Source of the DNA: Flavihumibacter fluminis
GTDB taxonomy: Bacteria; Bacteroidota; Bacteroidia; Chitinophagales; Chitinophagaceae
Reading direction: 5' to 3'
NCBI RefSeq assembly: GCF_021491375.1
Contig: NZ_JAKEVY010000002.1
Span: 496,001 to 560,000 of the forward strand
Length of the DNA stretch: 64,000 nt
Notes under the pieces: generated by a model
The model's database searches: none
What the model was told of the DNA's origin: nothing
Seen by the model: the letters and a program-made list of their open reading frames with translations, nothing else
Shown: piece by piece, positions 54,487 to 63,595 of the stretch
Layout of the letters: each line of letters opens with the position of its first letter
Numbering within the stretch: the stretch's first letter is position 1
Translations under genes and position numbers: made by a program

Positions 54487-55368
54487 ATGTCTACCAGGAG
54501 AACTTTTTTAAAACAAGCCTCCCTGCTCACGCCTGCGGTGATGCTTGTGCCCGATTTTTTAATGGCGGAAAAAAAGAACCGTTCTGTCGGTATCCAACTT
54601 TATACATTGAGAGAACTTGTAGCGAAGGATCCCCGTGCTGTTTTGCAGCAGGTGGCTGCTGCCGGTTATAAGGAAGTGGAGTTATATGGATTCGGAGGAG
54701 GTAAGTTTTTTGGCATTCCCGTAGCTGAATTTTCATCGTATATGAACGGCCTGGGACTCTCGGTACCCAGTGGGCATTACATGCCTGTAAAATTCCTGTT
54801 TTCAGACGAGGATGCCGGTAAAGCAGAGCTGGATGAACATATCCAGGCGGCCCTTACCATGAAAAGCAATTTTCTGACTATTCCCTGGTTGCCACCCGAT
54901 AAGCGTTCCAGTTTGGATGATTATAAAAAGATATCAGCCAAATTGAATGTGGCCGGAGAAGCCTGTAAAAAAGCAGGTATCCAGTTGGCCTATCATAACC
55001 ATGATTTTGAATTTGCAAATCATGGAGGTCAAACCGGTTTCGATGTGATGACCAGCTCAACCGATGCAGACCTGGTAAAATGGGAACTCGATTTGTATTG
55101 GGTCGTATTTGCCGGCCTGGATCCGGTTCAGATATTCAGCAACCTGAAGGGAAGGGTTCCTATGTGGCACGTGAAAGATATGGACAAGGCAAACCGGGCT
55201 CAGAATACAGAGATCGGAAACGGTACTATTGATTGGAAACGAATCTTTAAAGCCGCCAAAACTTCCGGAATGAAGCATTTCTTCGTAGAGCAGGAAAACA
55301 ATTATGTTCCTGATCATTTGGAAAGTGTAAAGCGGAGTATAGGCTATATCAAGGGAAGCCTGATCTAA
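54487..55368 (+). CDS. Exported sugar isomerase/epimerase-like TIM barrel
   Basis: The 293-residue protein starts with a twin-arginine signal (STRRTFLKQASLLTPAVMLV), then a xylose-isomerase-like (AP endonuclease 2) barrel: VGIQLYTLRELVAKDPRAVL, GYKEVELYGFGGGKFF, LAYHNHDFEFA with metal ligands, VKWELDLYWVVFAGLDP and HVKDMDKA. The periplasmic location fits a role in converting oxidised sugars released by the neighbouring dehydrogenase. It is transcribed toward the minus-strand cluster; the intervening gap holds the CTCACGT repeat. Confidence 0.85.
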   Translation: MSTRRTFLKQASLLTPAVMLVPDFLMAEKKNRSVGIQLYTLRELVAKDPRAVLQQVAAAGYKEVELYGFGGGKFFGIPVAEFSSYMNGLGLSVPSGHYMPVKFLFSDEDAGKAELDEHIQAALTMKSNFLTIPWLPPDKRSSLDDYKKISAKLNVAGEACKKAGIQLAYHNHDFEFANHGGQTGFDVMTSSTDADLVKWELDLYWVVFAGLDPVQIFSNLKGRVPMWHVKDMDKANRAQNTEIGNGTIDWKRIFKAAKTSGMKHFFVEQENNYVPDHLESVKRSIGYIKGSLI

Positions 55369-55470
55369 GTGAAACGTGAGACGTGAGATGTGAGACGAAT
55401 AAAACAGATTCTCACGTCTCACATCTCACGTTTGACATCTCACATTTGACATCTCACGTCTGACGTCTCA
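55369..55470. repeat. Dispersed CTCACGT-type repeat with inverted arms, copy 3
   Basis: The gap between two convergent genes is filled by TCACGT/TCACAT-type units. Two 23-nt arms (55372-55394 and 55411-55433) are inverted with two mismatches and could form a hairpin; further direct units run to 55470. It may serve as a two-way terminator. Confidence 0.65.
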
Positions 55471-56211
55471 CTACTTCCTCATTGCCCAACGAATTCCCTC
55501 CGCTACATGCATGAGGAATTTCTCATCCTGGTAGGCTTCACTGGTGTGACCAAGGCCGGTATAAAACAGACGGCCTCCATCAAATTCCTGGTACCAGGCA
55601 ATGGGATGGCTTGTCCCCATTTTACCCCCTTCGTAGGACTTTTCATCAAGTTCAAGTAATACCTTAATTGCAGGGGATACAGATTTGTAGTTATACCATT
55701 CATCTTTGTGAATCCAGCTGGATCCAAGATGTGCAGTTGCCGGATGCTTTTCCTTTACGATAAGCGTTGCCGACTGTATAGCCGGGTGTGATTCGAAATA
55801 TCCGCCGATCAACTGGTTATACCAGGGCCAGTCATATTCGCAATCAGCTGCAGCGTGAATTCCTATAATTCCCCCACCTGACCTAACATACTGTTGCAGT
55901 GCTGCTTCCTCATTGGGACCAAATACATTACCCGTATTATTCAATAAAATGATAGCACTGAATTGTTTCAGGTTATTAGTATTGAAAACAGAACTGTCTT
56001 CGGTAGTCACCATCTTCCAGTTGTTCTTTGCAGCAATTGTTCCGATCGCTTTGATTCCATCCGGAATAGAAGCATGCCGAAAACCACGGGTTGCAGAAAA
56101 AACCAGGATGGTATTTTCTGTTTTCGCAGGAGAGCCGGATTGATCAGGCAGCGCGAAGAATGCTGTCAGCAGCAGTAAAGGGCTCATTGCCCAAAGAAGA
56201 ATTGTTTTCAT
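55471..56211 (-). CDS. ThuA-domain protein
   Basis: The 246-residue protein has a signal peptide (residues 1-22, LLWAMSPLLLLTAFFALP) and a ThuA-like glutamine-amidotransferase fold: TILVFSATRGFRHASIPDGI, FSAIILLNNTGNVFGPNEEA, RSGGGIIGIHAAADCEYDWP, and HPIAWYQEFDGGRLFYTGLG with HT. ThuA in rhizobia takes part in 3-keto-disaccharide use. A terminator separates this gene from the operon upstream, so it seems to be transcribed independently from a promoter within about 55 nt. Confidence 0.88.
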   Translation of the reverse strand: MKTILLWAMSPLLLLTAFFALPDQSGSPAKTENTILVFSATRGFRHASIPDGIKAIGTIAAKNNWKMVTTEDSSVFNTNNLKQFSAIILLNNTGNVFGPNEEAALQQYVRSGGGIIGIHAAADCEYDWPWYNQLIGGYFESHPAIQSATLIVKEKHPATAHLGSSWIHKDEWYNYKSVSPAIKVLLELDEKSYEGGKMGTSHPIAWYQEFDGGRLFYTGLGHTSEAYQDEKFLMHVAEGIRWAMRK

Positions 56212-56231
56212 GTTGAAATGATTGTTGCAGG

Positions 56232-56261
56232 AAAAAAAACTGCCCCCTCAGGAGCAGTTTT
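56232..56261 (-). terminator. Rho-independent terminator of the GMC-DUF1080 operon
   Basis: On the minus strand AAAACTGCTCC, loop TGAG and GGGGCAGTTTT form an 11-bp stem (one G-U pair) followed by U residues. It starts 5 nt past the DUF1080 stop codon. Confidence 0.85.
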
Positions 56262-56265
56262 GATA

Positions 56266-57000
56266 TCAGAGTTTACGAATCTTGATGTTTTTGTACCAGA
56301 CATTATCACCATGATCCTGTAAGGAAATATGACCGGAACGGAACACTCCGAAATCAGAAAGATCCTTGAATTTGCTGTTGGCAACCAGATTTTTCCAGGC
56401 ATCATCCCACAGTGTTGTTTTCACTACGGTAGTACCATTCAGTTTCAGTTCGAGTTGTCCGTTATTCTGAATGATTTCAGCAAGGTTCCATTCACCCACC
56501 GGTTTAACGGTTTCCTGTGATGATTCGATCAGATCGTACAAATCTCCTGCTCTGTGTTTGCGGATTTTCGCATCTGGGTGACCGTTATTATCCAGAACCT
56601 GCATTTCCATACCGGTATACCAAACATGTTTGTATTTGGAACGGTCATCTTTCACATTGAAAATGATACCACTGTTACCATTAGGCGCGATTTTCCATTC
56701 CACTTTGAAATGATAATTTTCAAATGCCTCATTGGTTACGATATCACCGCCGCCTGATGTCTGCCATCCGGCTTTGTTGGTGGCATCTAAATAAAGTGTT
56801 CCGTTTGCCACTTTCCAGGCTGCACCTACTTCATTTTTTCCATAGGTATGCCAGCCATTGGTAGTGGTTCCATCAAACAACAATACCCATCCTTCCTTCT
56901 TCTCCTTTTTGGATAATGTGTTATCAGTAATTAATTCTTTTGAGCTGGAACAGCCGGCCATACCAATCAGAGCAAGTCCAACCATTAGATTTTTAATCAT
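56266..57000 (-). CDS. DUF1080 lipoprotein, probable 3-keto-glycoside hydrolase
   Basis: The 244-residue lipoprotein (lipobox LIGMAGC at residues 11-17) carries a DUF1080 concanavalin-like domain: WVLLFDGTTTNGWHTYGKNE, GGDIVTNEAFENYHFKVEWK, APNGNSGIIFNVKDD, YTGMEMQVLDNNGHPDAK and WNLAEIIQNNGQLELKLNG. DUF1080 members include hydrolases of 3-keto-disaccharides in Bacteroides. The gene starts 1 nt after the cytochrome c stop and is the last of the operon, with a terminator just after it. Substrate is inferred. Confidence 0.85.
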   Translation of the reverse strand: MIKNLMVGLALIGMAGCSSSKELITDNTLSKKEKKEGWVLLFDGTTTNGWHTYGKNEVGAAWKVANGTLYLDATNKAGWQTSGGGDIVTNEAFENYHFKVEWKIAPNGNSGIIFNVKDDRSKYKHVWYTGMEMQVLDNNGHPDAKIRKHRAGDLYDLIESSQETVKPVGEWNLAEIIQNNGQLELKLNGTTVVKTTLWDDAWKNLVANSKFKDLSDFGVFRSGHISLQDHGDNVWYKNIKIRKL

Positions 57001-57001
57001 A

Positions 57002-57397
57002 TTAGTTGGTTTTCAATGAAAGGATATATTTTACCATGGTCTTAGCATCATCCTCAGAAATCTGAGGGTGTGGAGTCATGGGTACTTCTCCCCATACACC
57101 GCTACCGCCTTTGATAATTTTACCTGCCAGGTCGGCGATTGTAGCATCATCCGCAGTGTATTTATTGGCTACATCCTGATATGACGGACCAATTGCTTTT
57201 TCATTTACTTTATGACAGGTAAGGCAATCACTTCCGGCGATCAGTTCAATGCCCTTTTCTTCTTCTGCGGAAGGACCTGCAGCAGGAGCAGTTTGTTCAG
57301 TGGCAGCGGCTTCTTCTGTTTTTTTCTCTTCAGTTGCCTGGTTTCCACAAGCGAAGGCAATGGCGCTGATGCCTGCCAGAATCAAATACTTTTTCAT
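57002..57397 (-). CDS. Monohaem c-type cytochrome lipoprotein
   Basis: The 131-residue protein has a lipobox (LAGISAIAFACGNQ, Cys about residue 17), an Ala/Glu/Pro-rich linker and a cytochrome c domain with one haem-binding CLTCH motif and a distal Met in PMTPHP. It probably accepts electrons from the GMC dehydrogenase, as cytochrome subunits do in Caulobacter LacABC-like systems. It is flanked by the TIM-barrel gene (10 nt) and DUF1080 (1 nt), well inside one operon. Confidence 0.9.
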   Translation of the reverse strand: MKKYLILAGISAIAFACGNQATEEKKTEEAAATEQTAPAAGPSAEEEKGIELIAGSDCLTCHKVNEKAIGPSYQDVANKYTADDATIADLAGKIIKGGSGVWGEVPMTPHPQISEDDAKTMVKYILSLKTN

Positions 57398-57407
57398 GTT
57401 TTTTTGT

Positions 57408-58463
57408 TTATTGAATACCTAAAATCTTTTTGTTGAAATTTTCATCTGATCCTGTTCCTGCAAAATCATCAAATGCTTTTTCAGTAACGCGGATAATATG
57501 ATCCTGTATAAAGATAGCACCTTCTTTAGCACCATCTTCAGGATGTTTAAGGCAGCACTCCCATTCCATTACAGCCCATCCTTTGTAATCATAGGCCGCC
57601 AGTTTGCTGAATACACTTCCGAAATCAACCTGGCCATCGCCCAGCGAACGGAAACGTCCGGCACGGTTAATCCAGCTTTGATAGCCGCCGTATACCCCCT
57701 GTCTGCCGGTTGGATTGAACTCAGCATCTTTTACATGGAACATGCGGATCCGTTCGTGATAGATATCTATATAGTCCAGGTAATCCAGGCACTGTAACAC
57801 AAAATGGGATGGATCGTATAAGAGACAGGCTCTGGCGTGGTTGTTAACTTCCTTCAGGAACATTTCATACGAAATGCCATCATGCAAATCTTCTCCAGGG
57901 TGAATTTCATAACAGAGATCTACACCGTTTTCTTCAAATACATCCAGGATGGGTTTCCAGCGCTTGCCCAGTTCACGGAATCCTGTTTCTACCAGGCCGG
58001 CTGGTCTTTGAGGCCAGGGATAAACTGTGTGCCATAACAGCGAGCCGCTAAATGTGGCATGCGCATTTAATCCCAGGTTACGGGATGCCTGAGCAGCATA
58101 TTTCAACTGTTGTACGGCCCATTCGGTTCTTGCAGTGGCATTACCTCTAACCGATTCAGGAGCGAATCCGTCAAAGAGTTCATTGTAAGCGGGGTGAACT
58201 GCCACCAGTTGCCCTTGCAGGTGCGTGGAGAGTTCAGTAATGGATAACCCACATTCTTCTACTGTACCCCGTACTTCATCTGCATAAGTGTTGCTTTCAG
58301 CTGCTTTTTGCAGATCTATGCACCGCGGATCCCAGGTTGGAATCTGTACACCTTTAAATCCCAGTGATTCCGCCCAAAGGCAGATGGCCTTCAGGTTATT
58401 GAAGGGAGGCTGATCGCCCAGAAACTGGGCTAAGAAAATACCAGGACCTTTTAATGTTGTCAT
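57408..58463 (-). CDS. Cytoplasmic sugar isomerase/epimerase-like TIM barrel
   Basis: The 351-residue protein lacks a signal peptide. The barrel has ICLWAESLGFKGVQIPTWDP, DEVRGTVEECGLSITELSTH, VDLCYEIHPGEDLHDGISYE, ACLLYDPSHFVLQCLDYLDY and MFHVKDAEFNPTGR, the metal-binding Glu, His and Asp of the xylose-isomerase-like family. It is the fourth gene of the GMC operon. A cytoplasmic location next to a Gfo/Idh enzyme suggests that the two act on the same sugar after uptake. Confidence 0.88.
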   Translation of the reverse strand: MTTLKGPGIFLAQFLGDQPPFNNLKAICLWAESLGFKGVQIPTWDPRCIDLQKAAESNTYADEVRGTVEECGLSITELSTHLQGQLVAVHPAYNELFDGFAPESVRGNATARTEWAVQQLKYAAQASRNLGLNAHATFSGSLLWHTVYPWPQRPAGLVETGFRELGKRWKPILDVFEENGVDLCYEIHPGEDLHDGISYEMFLKEVNNHARACLLYDPSHFVLQCLDYLDYIDIYHERIRMFHVKDAEFNPTGRQGVYGGYQSWINRAGRFRSLGDGQVDFGSVFSKLAAYDYKGWAVMEWECCLKHPEDGAKEGAIFIQDHIIRVTEKAFDDFAGTGSDENFNKKILGIQ

Positions 58464-58505
58464 GATGTTTGATTAGTGAATATGGTGAATAAGATGAATA
58501 GTGAA

Positions 58506-59663
58506 TTAGAGCTTTGTCCATTTTTGTTCACTGGCATTGCTCTCCACAACTTTTTCAACAAACAGCATACCCCGGATTCCCTCTTCTATGCCAGGGAAAT
58601 CAAGCCATTCCGGTTTCGCATCCGTACCATTCATCCGGGCCTGAAGTGTAAATGCAAAGTTGCGATAGATATTGGCAAATGCTTCCAGGTATCCTTCCGG
58701 ATGGCCGGGAGGTGTACGGGTTCCCATCCGCGCAAAACTGCTGAGATAAGGCGTACCTGCTCTATACACCTGGGCAGGTTCATGTAACCATTTTACCATC
58801 AGGGTATTGGCATCTTCCTGTTGCCACTCAATTCCACCTTTTTCACCGTAAACCCGGATTTTCAGATTGTTTTCTTCCCCGGCAGCTACCTGGGTAGCGA
58901 AGAGATTGCCACTTACTCCATTTTCAAAACGAAGCAGTACAGAACCGTCATCATCGAGCAAACGACCAGGTACGGTGATCTGTAAATCTGCGCAAATCGC
59001 TTCTACTTTTAAGCCGGTAACATATTCGACCATATTGAATGCATGTGTTCCGATATCACCCATGCAGCCGGAAATACCACTTCTTTTGGGATCCGTTCTC
59101 CATGCTGCCTGTTTGTAATTACTGCCTTCCCTAAATTCGGTTAACCATCCCTGTGGGTATTCAACATATACTTTCCGGATCTTACCGATTTTACCAGTGG
59201 CCAGCAATTGTTTGGCTTCCTTGATCATCGGATAACCGGTATAGGTATGGGTGAGGCAGAAGAGTGCTCCTGTTTTTTCAATCACCTGTTTTAGTTCCAG
59301 GGCTTCTGCGAGGCTAAAGGTGACGGGTTTATCCAACACCACGTGGAAACCGTTTTCCATGGCCAGTTTAGCCGGACCAAAATGCATATGGTTGGGAGTA
59401 ACAATGGATACGAAATCCATGCGTTGATCTTCCGGCAGTGTTTTCTCTGTGAGGATCATTTCCTCGTATGAAGCATATGTACGGATAGGAGGGAGCCTGA
59501 GTGCTGCTCCGGTTTGTTTTGATTTGTCTGCACTGCTGCTGAAAGCACCACAAACCAGTTCGATTTCTCCATCCAGCCAGGCTGCCATACGGTGTACCGC
59601 CCCAATAAATGCATCCAGGCTTCCGCCTACCATGCCCATTCTGAGTTTTCGTGCAATCGTCAT
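58506..59663 (-). CDS. Gfo/Idh/MocA-family oxidoreductase
   Basis: The 385-residue NAD(P)-dependent enzyme has a Rossmann start (LRMGMVGGSLDAFIGAVHRM), the conserved EKP-like VVLDKPVTFSLAEALEL with its Lys, and a C-terminal GFO-type beta-sheet domain (SGISGCMGDIGTHAFNMVEY with the catalytic Asp and His). There is no signal peptide. In the pathway inferred here it would reduce a keto-sugar or oxidise a sugar at C3, as ThuB and related enzymes do. It lies 26 nt after the small dehydrogenase subunit. Confidence 0.9.
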   Translation of the reverse strand: MTIARKLRMGMVGGSLDAFIGAVHRMAAWLDGEIELVCGAFSSSADKSKQTGAALRLPPIRTYASYEEMILTEKTLPEDQRMDFVSIVTPNHMHFGPAKLAMENGFHVVLDKPVTFSLAEALELKQVIEKTGALFCLTHTYTGYPMIKEAKQLLATGKIGKIRKVYVEYPQGWLTEFREGSNYKQAAWRTDPKRSGISGCMGDIGTHAFNMVEYVTGLKVEAICADLQITVPGRLLDDDGSVLLRFENGVSGNLFATQVAAGEENNLKIRVYGEKGGIEWQQEDANTLMVKWLHEPAQVYRAGTPYLSSFARMGTRTPPGHPEGYLEAFANIYRNFAFTLQARMNGTDAKPEWLDFPGIEEGIRGMLFVEKVVESNASEQKWTKL

Positions 59664-59689
59664 CTATGAGAGATTTGATGGAATTGAAT

Positions 59690-60352
59690 TTATTTATAAC
59701 TCACACATTCGGTATTCTCCTTTTCGGTATAAGCGAGGTTGTATTGCTTTAATACATCTTCGGGTACTCCATTCCACTGGTTTGGTTTGTTACCTGCATA
59801 ACCAATATCCTTTACCCCGATTTCCGAGGTGTAAAATCCGGTACAGGTAAGATCGCGCATGAGGTTGAAAAAGTTAACCCCAGGTTTCATTTCAGCTTTG
59901 GCTTTATTGGGATAGGCAATCTGATCCACCATAGCTATTCGTTGTTGCTCATTGCAATCCTTAAACGATTTTTCAAACTGACGCAAACATTGCAGGTCCA
60001 GCCACCGTAATCCACCGCGCATGGGTGTCTGGTGTTCAGGCATATCCTTTACTATAAACTCAATAAAATCGGGCACTTTGGCATCAGATGCACTGCCACT
60101 CACCTCATCTTTCGGAATGATGATATCTGCCAGTATGGTGATGGTTGCCATCTCGTGTTCGGTAAAGAACTTATCTGCAGTGATTTTATTGTAGTGCTCC
60201 ACTTCTTCCGGCATCCGGTCAATTTTACCGGCACCGGCAGCATCCGTTTTGGGAGCATCCGCTTTTTTATCCGTTTCCTTACAGGCATCCAGCAGGAGTC
60301 CGGTGGAAAGTGTTCCCAGGGCAAGTGCTTTGAGCGATTTTCTTCTATCCAT
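59690..60352 (-). CDS. Gluconate 2-dehydrogenase subunit 3-like small subunit, Tat lipoprotein
   Basis: The 220-residue protein starts with MDRRKSLKALALGTLSTGLL, a twin-arginine-type signal, directly followed by a lipobox (LLLDAC), so it is probably exported by Tat and lipidated. The mature domain has FFTEHEMATITILADIIIPK, VPDFIEFIVKDMPEHQTPMR and GLRWLDLQC, typical of the small subunit of GMC sugar dehydrogenases. This subunit guides the signal-less GMC subunit across the membrane. It follows the GMC gene by 12 nt. Confidence 0.9.
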   Translation of the reverse strand: MDRRKSLKALALGTLSTGLLLDACKETDKKADAPKTDAAGAGKIDRMPEEVEHYNKITADKFFTEHEMATITILADIIIPKDEVSGSASDAKVPDFIEFIVKDMPEHQTPMRGGLRWLDLQCLRQFEKSFKDCNEQQRIAMVDQIAYPNKAKAEMKPGVNFFNLMRDLTCTGFYTSEIGVKDIGYAGNKPNQWNGVPEDVLKQYNLAYTEKENTECVSYK

Positions 60353-60364
60353 AGTAAGGAGTAT

Positions 60365-62104
60365 TTAAAGGTTATTCTTTTTAAGCTGATCAACAATATA
60401 TTCACTGGCCCGCATGGAAAGCGCCAGGATGGTCCAGGTGATATTTTTATCTGCCTGGGAAACAAAAGGCGCACCATCTACAACAAACAGGTTTTTGCAA
60501 TCATGTGCCTGGTTCCATTTGTTGAGAGCGGATTGTTTGGGGTCATTTCCCATTCTGGCGGTACCTGCTTCGTGAATGATTTTTCCAGGTGTGTGCAGGC
60601 CGTAATTGTTCTCCGGACCATCATCACCTCCCCAGGTAATCACAGCTCCCATTGCATGCATTATTTCCTTGAAGGTTTCCTTCATGTGTTTGGCCTGGTT
60701 GATCTCGTGTTCACTCCATTTTACATTAAATTTCAGTACAGGAATACCGTATTTGTCAACCACATTCGGATCAATTTCACAGTTGTTATGCCGGAAGGCA
60801 ACAGCTTCGCCGCGACCTGCCATTCCAATGGAAGCTCCATAGAAGAAACGCTGGTCTTCCTTGAGTGAAGCGCCATATCCACCGGCTTCTTTTTGTTTGC
60901 CATTCACCAGGAATTTTCCATTCATACTCTGGATGCCCATACCGAATCCATACGCAGGCTGGCCTTGTCCACCCCAATATTCAATATGATATCCTCTTGG
61001 GAAGTCCAGCTTCTTATTGTCCAGCCACCAGGGAGAGTACACATGCATGCCTCCAACGCCATCTTCATTATAGCGTTTGCGATCGAAAAGTTGTGGCAAT
61101 ACACCACCCATATCTGCACCGGTGGAATCATGCAGGTAACGGCCAACCACATCCGAAGAATTCGCAAGACCATTCGGGTGTCGGGGAGATTTGGAATTCA
61201 GCAGGAGGCGGGCGCTTTCACAGGCACTGGCAGCCAATACCACGATCCGTCCCTTTACCTGGTATTCCATCAAATCATCTTTATTTACATAGGAAACTCC
61301 GGTAGCCAATCCCTCTTTGTCAGTCAGCACTTCACGTGCCATGGCGTTTGGAATGACATCTATGTTGCCGGTTGCCATTGCGGGTTTTACCAATACGGAA
61401 GAAGAGGAGAAATCTGCATACACCTGGCAACCACGACTACACTGTCCGCAGTAGAAACAGGCACCTCTTTTATCATTGATCGGTTTGGTGAGCATGGACA
61501 TGCGTGATGGTATCACACGAACACCGGCTCTGGTTGCCGCGTTCTTGATAAAGAGTTCGTGCAGGCGGGGTTTGGGAGGCGGAAGAAAAAATCCGTCCGG
61601 ATCGTTTTCCAAACCTTCATTTGTTCCAAATACGCCAATTAGCTGATCAACTTTATCGTAGAAGGGTTTAATATCCTCATATCCAATTGGCCAATCTTCA
61701 CCCAGACCATCTATACTTTTGCGTTTAAAATCCTTGGGACCAAAACGCAGTGAAATTCTTCCCCAGTGATTGGTACGTCCACCTAACATACGGGCGCGGA
61801 ACCAGTCCCACTGCGTACCAGCCGCTTTGGTATAAGGTTCTCCATCAATATCCCATCCCCAATAACAGGCGTCAAAATCACCGAATGGGCGAAAACGCGT
61901 AGCAGCACCTCTGCGGGGAGATTCCCATGGATTTTTAAGCTGTGTAACGTTCTTTGCGGGGTCGTACATCGGTCCCGCTTCCAGTAAACAAACCTTTAAT
62001 CCGGCGTTGGCCAGTGTATAGGCAGCCATACCTCCACCGGCTCCTGAACCAACAATGATTACATCGTAGTTGACGGCCTGCTTTTTAATTTGTAATTCGC
62101 CCAT
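60365..62104 (-). CDS. GMC oxidoreductase, large subunit of a periplasmic sugar dehydrogenase
   Basis: The 579-residue flavoprotein has the FAD-binding loop [38 protein letters not shown], a Cys-rich motif [16 protein letters not shown] that is typical of this subgroup, and the C-terminal [15 protein letters not shown] with [20 protein letters not shown]. It lacks a signal peptide and depends on the Tat-bearing small subunit encoded next. Relatives oxidise glycosides at C3 (LacA, glucoside 3-dehydrogenase) or gluconate at C2; the neighbouring DUF1080 and ThuA genes favour C3. It is the first gene of the operon. Confidence 0.9.
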   Translation of the reverse strand: MGELQIKKQAVNYDVIIVGSGAGGGMAAYTLANAGLKVCLLEAGPMYDPAKNVTQLKNPWESPRRGAATRFRPFGDFDACYWGWDIDGEPYTKAAGTQWDWFRARMLGGRTNHWGRISLRFGPKDFKRKSIDGLGEDWPIGYEDIKPFYDKVDQLIGVFGTNEGLENDPDGFFLPPPKPRLHELFIKNAATRAGVRVIPSRMSMLTKPINDKRGACFYCGQCSRGCQVYADFSSSSVLVKPAMATGNIDVIPNAMAREVLTDKEGLATGVSYVNKDDLMEYQVKGRIVVLAASACESARLLLNSKSPRHPNGLANSSDVVGRYLHDSTGADMGGVLPQLFDRKRYNEDGVGGMHVYSPWWLDNKKLDFPRGYHIEYWGGQGQPAYGFGMGIQSMNGKFLVNGKQKEAGGYGASLKEDQRFFYGASIGMAGRGEAVAFRHNNCEIDPNVVDKYGIPVLKFNVKWSEHEINQAKHMKETFKEIMHAMGAVITWGGDDGPENNYGLHTPGKIIHEAGTARMGNDPKQSALNKWNQAHDCKNLFVVDGAPFVSQADKNITWTILALSMRASEYIVDQLKKNNL

Positions 62105-62314
62105 TTTGTTGCTTGAAATTTGAATGATCTATAAAAAGAGGGTTGAAAATACGGATGGTTTTGGACACTATCAACAAACAGTTTCTATATAACAAATTAG
62201 TTTAACCTAACGACTGTTATCTTCTTTTTTTTTACCACATTCTTCTTCGATGATGGAAATATCTGTGAAAAACATAAATTTATGACTGCCTTTATTTTTA
62301 ACAACCTCAATGAT

Positions 62315-63589
62315 ATGCAAGCCAACATTAACCGAAACAAACTTTTTGTAGCAAGTTGTCTCTCTCTTTTAGTAACCTCTTTGTCATTTGGAATCCGGGC
62401 CGGTATCCTGGGAACACTGGGAACACAATTTAACCTGAGTGCATCAGAACTGGCCTCCATTGCGGCTACTGCATTCTGGGGATTTCCGCTGGCCGTTGTA
62501 ATTGGTGGTATGGTGGTGGATGCCATCGGGATGAAGAAATTATTGGTGATCGCCTTTCTCTTTCACCTGGCAGGAATTGTGCTCACCATTTTTGCGGGTG
62601 GATTTTGGACCTTATTCCTTTCAACCTTATTAATTGGAATTGCCAATGGTACAGTGGAAGCGGCCTGTAACCCACTGGTTGCAACTTTGTATCCCGATAA
62701 CAAAACCACCAAGCTCAACCATTTTCATTTGTGGTTTCCAGGTGGCATATTCATCGGTACTTTAATTGTGTTCCTTTTTGAAAAAATGGGAATTGGCTGG
62801 CAGATCCAGGTTGCGATCATGCTGATCCCGACTGTAATCTACGGCTACCTCTTTTCCAAGCTTGATTTTCCGGTTACAGAGCGGGTTGCATCAGGTGTGT
62901 CAACTGCAGAGATGTATAAATCAGTAGGTACGCCATTATTTGTTTTCATGTTTATCTGCATGTTTGGAACTGCGATCACTGAATTGTTTACCGGCCAGTG
63001 GGTAGGTGTTTTATTGAATAATGTAACAGACAATGCGATCCTGATTCTGACGATCACTACAGGTGTAATGGTGGTTGGTCGCGGATTGGCTGAGCCGATC
63101 GTTCATCGCTTTTCACCACAAGGCGTATTATTGATATCAGCCATACTGGCTGCTATCGGTATTTATATGATGAGTACGGTTACAGGATCCATGCTGTATT
63201 TTGCTGCACTGATCTTCGGAATCGGGGTATGCTATTTCTGGCCAACCATGCTGGGATTCGTTGCCGAAAACATTCCGAAATCAGGAGCACTTGGATTGAA
63301 CCTGATGGGTGGAGCCGGTATGTTTGCCGTATCCATTTATACTTTGTTTATGGGTGGGTTTTATGATCGCCTGATTGCTGAAAAACTTCCTGAAGGTGCA
63401 TCCATGGAAGCCTATCGTACAGCCGCTGCCGGAACTACAGAAGCAGCCAAATATGCAGAAGCGCAATTGACTGCTGGTCCGGATGTACTAAAAGCGACTG
63501 CAATTATTCCGGTTATTCTTACTGTTGCATTTGCCGGACTGGTTTTTTACATGCGAAATAAAAAGAAACCTCAGTTGGCTGGAGCCTGA
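62315..63589 (+). CDS. MFS transporter, probably sugar uptake
   Basis: The protein has 424 residues from the ATG at 62315 (MQANINRNKLFVASCLSLLV) and 12 predicted helices. Segments such as WGFPLAVVIGGMVVDAIGMK, NGTVEAACNPLVATLYPDNK and FHLWFPGGIFIGTLIVFLF resemble the fucose/nucleoside-type MFS porters of Bacteroidota. It is divergent from the GMC operon with a 210-nt gap, and followed 6 nt later by a TIM-barrel gene. It may import sugars oxidised in the periplasm. ATG at 62282 would add 11 residues. Confidence 0.85.
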   Translation: MQANINRNKLFVASCLSLLVTSLSFGIRAGILGTLGTQFNLSASELASIAATAFWGFPLAVVIGGMVVDAIGMKKLLVIAFLFHLAGIVLTIFAGGFWTLFLSTLLIGIANGTVEAACNPLVATLYPDNKTTKLNHFHLWFPGGIFIGTLIVFLFEKMGIGWQIQVAIMLIPTVIYGYLFSKLDFPVTERVASGVSTAEMYKSVGTPLFVFMFICMFGTAITELFTGQWVGVLLNNVTDNAILILTITTGVMVVGRGLAEPIVHRFSPQGVLLISAILAAIGIYMMSTVTGSMLYFAALIFGIGVCYFWPTMLGFVAENIPKSGALGLNLMGGAGMFAVSIYTLFMGGFYDRLIAEKLPEGASMEAYRTAAAGTTEAAKYAEAQLTAGPDVLKATAIIPVILTVAFAGLVFYMRNKKKPQLAGA

Positions 63590-63595
63590 TCAGTT

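Noticed and set aside
60032-60868. 278-residue plus-strand ORF opposite the GMC and small-subunit genes
   Set aside because: Spans two real opposite genes and shows no family pattern.
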